From assembly GCA_019322805.1 (NCBI GenBank), contig JAHWIC010000016.1:1-29395 (forward strand): a DNA stretch of 29,395 nt. The letters are read 5' to 3'. The notes under the pieces were generated by a model. It was not told the DNA's origin. It was given only the letters and a program-made list of their open reading frames with translations, and did not search any database. Source of the stretch: Candidatus Woesearchaeota archaeon. Lineage in GTDB: Archaea > Nanobdellota > Nanobdellia > Woesearchaeales > JAHWIC01. Below, piece by piece: positions 29,001-29,395 of the stretch. The position numbers and the translations under genes are program-made. Positions within the stretch are counted from its first letter, which is position 1. Each line of letters begins with the position of its first letter.

Positions 29001-29023
29001 GCCAACATATTTTTTTATTTTTT
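28981..29023 (+). terminator. hairpin plus T-tracts ending the exported-protein operon
   Basis: TTGGCT (28981-28986) can pair with AGCCAA (29000-29005). Two T runs follow (29010-29016 and 29018-29023). Archaeal termination mainly needs the T-tract, which is the stronger evidence here. The hairpin spans the stop codon and may be incidental. Confidence 0.55.
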
Positions 29024-29037
29024 AATTAATACAAAAG

Positions 29038-29077
29038 TTTAAATACAAAAACACGAAAGAAAGGATTAAACGGTGAT
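29038..29077 (+). promoter_or_regulatory. TATA box and ribosome site of the small lipoprotein gene
   Basis: TTTAAATA (29038-29045) predicts a start near 29067. GGTGAT (29072-29077) lies 3 nt before the ATG at 29081. This is a short-leader promoter directly after the T-tract terminator, so the gene is a separate unit. Confidence 0.45.
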
Positions 29078-29080
29078 ACA

Positions 29081-29293
29081 ATGAAGAATATCCTCTTTGC
29101 GATTCTGATTATATCCTTATTCTTGTTCGGCTGCGCTCCTAAGAAAGCTGCTGAACCAGCACTTGAAACAATTGGTGTTTCAGATGTTGATGATGTTTCA
29201 TCAGAAATAACTGACATTGATGTTATTGATGATGATCTGAGTGGAGCAGAACTTGATTCATTAGAACAAGACTTAGCAGAGATTGACTGGTAA
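29081..29293 (+). CDS. small acidic lipoprotein
   Basis: The 70-residue protein starts MKNILFAILIISLFLFGCAP, a signal peptide with a lipobox-like FLFGC (Cys18), so the mature 50-odd residues would be lipid-anchored outside the membrane. They are strongly acidic (VDDVSSEITDIDVIDDDLSG) and probably unfolded or partly helical. It has its own TATA box and ribosome site. Similar tiny acidic lipoproteins occur beside exported coiled-coil proteins in related genomes, but that is recollection rather than a search. Function is unknown. Confidence 0.7.
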   Translation: MKNILFAILIISLFLFGCAPKKAAEPALETIGVSDVDDVSSEITDIDVIDDDLSGAELDSLEQDLAEIDW

Positions 29294-29295
29294 AA

Positions 29296-29395
29296 TTATT
29301 TTCCTTTAAGTTCTGATTCTAATTTTTTAACTAGCTCATGGTCTTTGCCAGCTACTTCTATCAACTTAGCTAGTAGTCTTCGCTTGAGTGCATCC
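29296..29395 (-). CDS. C-terminal end of a gene entering from the right (partial)
   Basis: A minus-strand frame is open from the window edge to a TAA at 29298-29296. It encodes about 32 residues, including LLAKLIEVAGKDHELVKKLE and a final LKGK. They look like two charged helices. The coding character is plausible and it lies convergent to the small lipoprotein gene, 2 nt apart, but the product cannot be named. Confidence 0.5.
   Translation of the reverse strand, partial: DALKRRLLAKLIEVAGKDHELVKKLESELKGK

Noticed and set aside
1..29395. tRNA, rRNA or insertion-sequence genes
   Set aside because: Intergenic gaps are short and I saw no tRNA-like TPsiC box and anticodon arms, no rRNA segments and no transposase-like protein in any frame.

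Overview
The window is AT-rich archaeal DNA. It encodes transcription factor S, an NMD3-type protein, an archaeal Ser/His signal peptidase, COG2433/DUF460, CTP-dependent riboflavin kinase and archaeal-type riboflavin synthase. Many transcripts have a TATA-like box centred 25-28 nt upstream of the start codon, which implies leaderless mRNAs. Cys-rich and coiled-coil membrane or secreted proteins, plus compact operons, suggest a DPANN archaeon, most likely of the Woesearchaeales/Nanoarchaeota type (inference; no 16S rRNA is present). Folate-dependent methionine synthesis and a bacterial-type NrdR are notable for such a lineage.

Region 1 (1-6693, minus strand) is a deoxynucleotide operon: nrdR, nrdD, a separate 61-residue glycyl-radical protein, a glutaredoxin-like protein, nrdG, nrdJ, a flavin reductase and a P-loop kinase. 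The C-terminal glycyl-radical segment of class III ribonucleotide reductase is its own gene, so the enzyme is split inside its zinc site. Two pairs of NrdR boxes, each with exactly 32 bp between boxes, lie upstream of nrdR.

Region 2 (6694-12904) holds a Cys-rich membrane protein flanked by 32-bp perfect direct repeats. It is followed by a metH-metF operon preceded by an array of TTGGACA-like motifs, then a lipoprotein and a short leaderless gene.

Region 3 (12906-20255, minus strand) holds a double-length ThyX-like protein, a B12-type radical SAM protein and a 1556-residue protein with eight helical repeats. Region 4 (20320-23131) has DUF167, TFS and signal peptidase genes, a divergent short NMD3-like gene apparently sharing one central TATA box with the signal peptidase, and DUF460.

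Region 5 (23226-25261) is a flavin locus: ribK with an N-terminal HTH (RbkR-type) and a palindrome over its TATA box, a candidate structured RNA with a four-helix junction, then ribC, an unknown gene and ribH. Region 6 (25294-29395) carries small regulators, one membrane-anchored, and a set of exported proteins.

The genes interlock around flavin, folate, cobalamin and dNTP metabolism. ThyX, MetF and the flavin reductase use flavins. MetH, MetF and ThyX use folates. NrdJ, MetH and probably the radical SAM protein use cobalamin. NrdJ and NrdD are two oxygen-independent routes to deoxynucleotides. The candidates for something undescribed are the split class III reductase and the four-helix element in the riboflavin locus.
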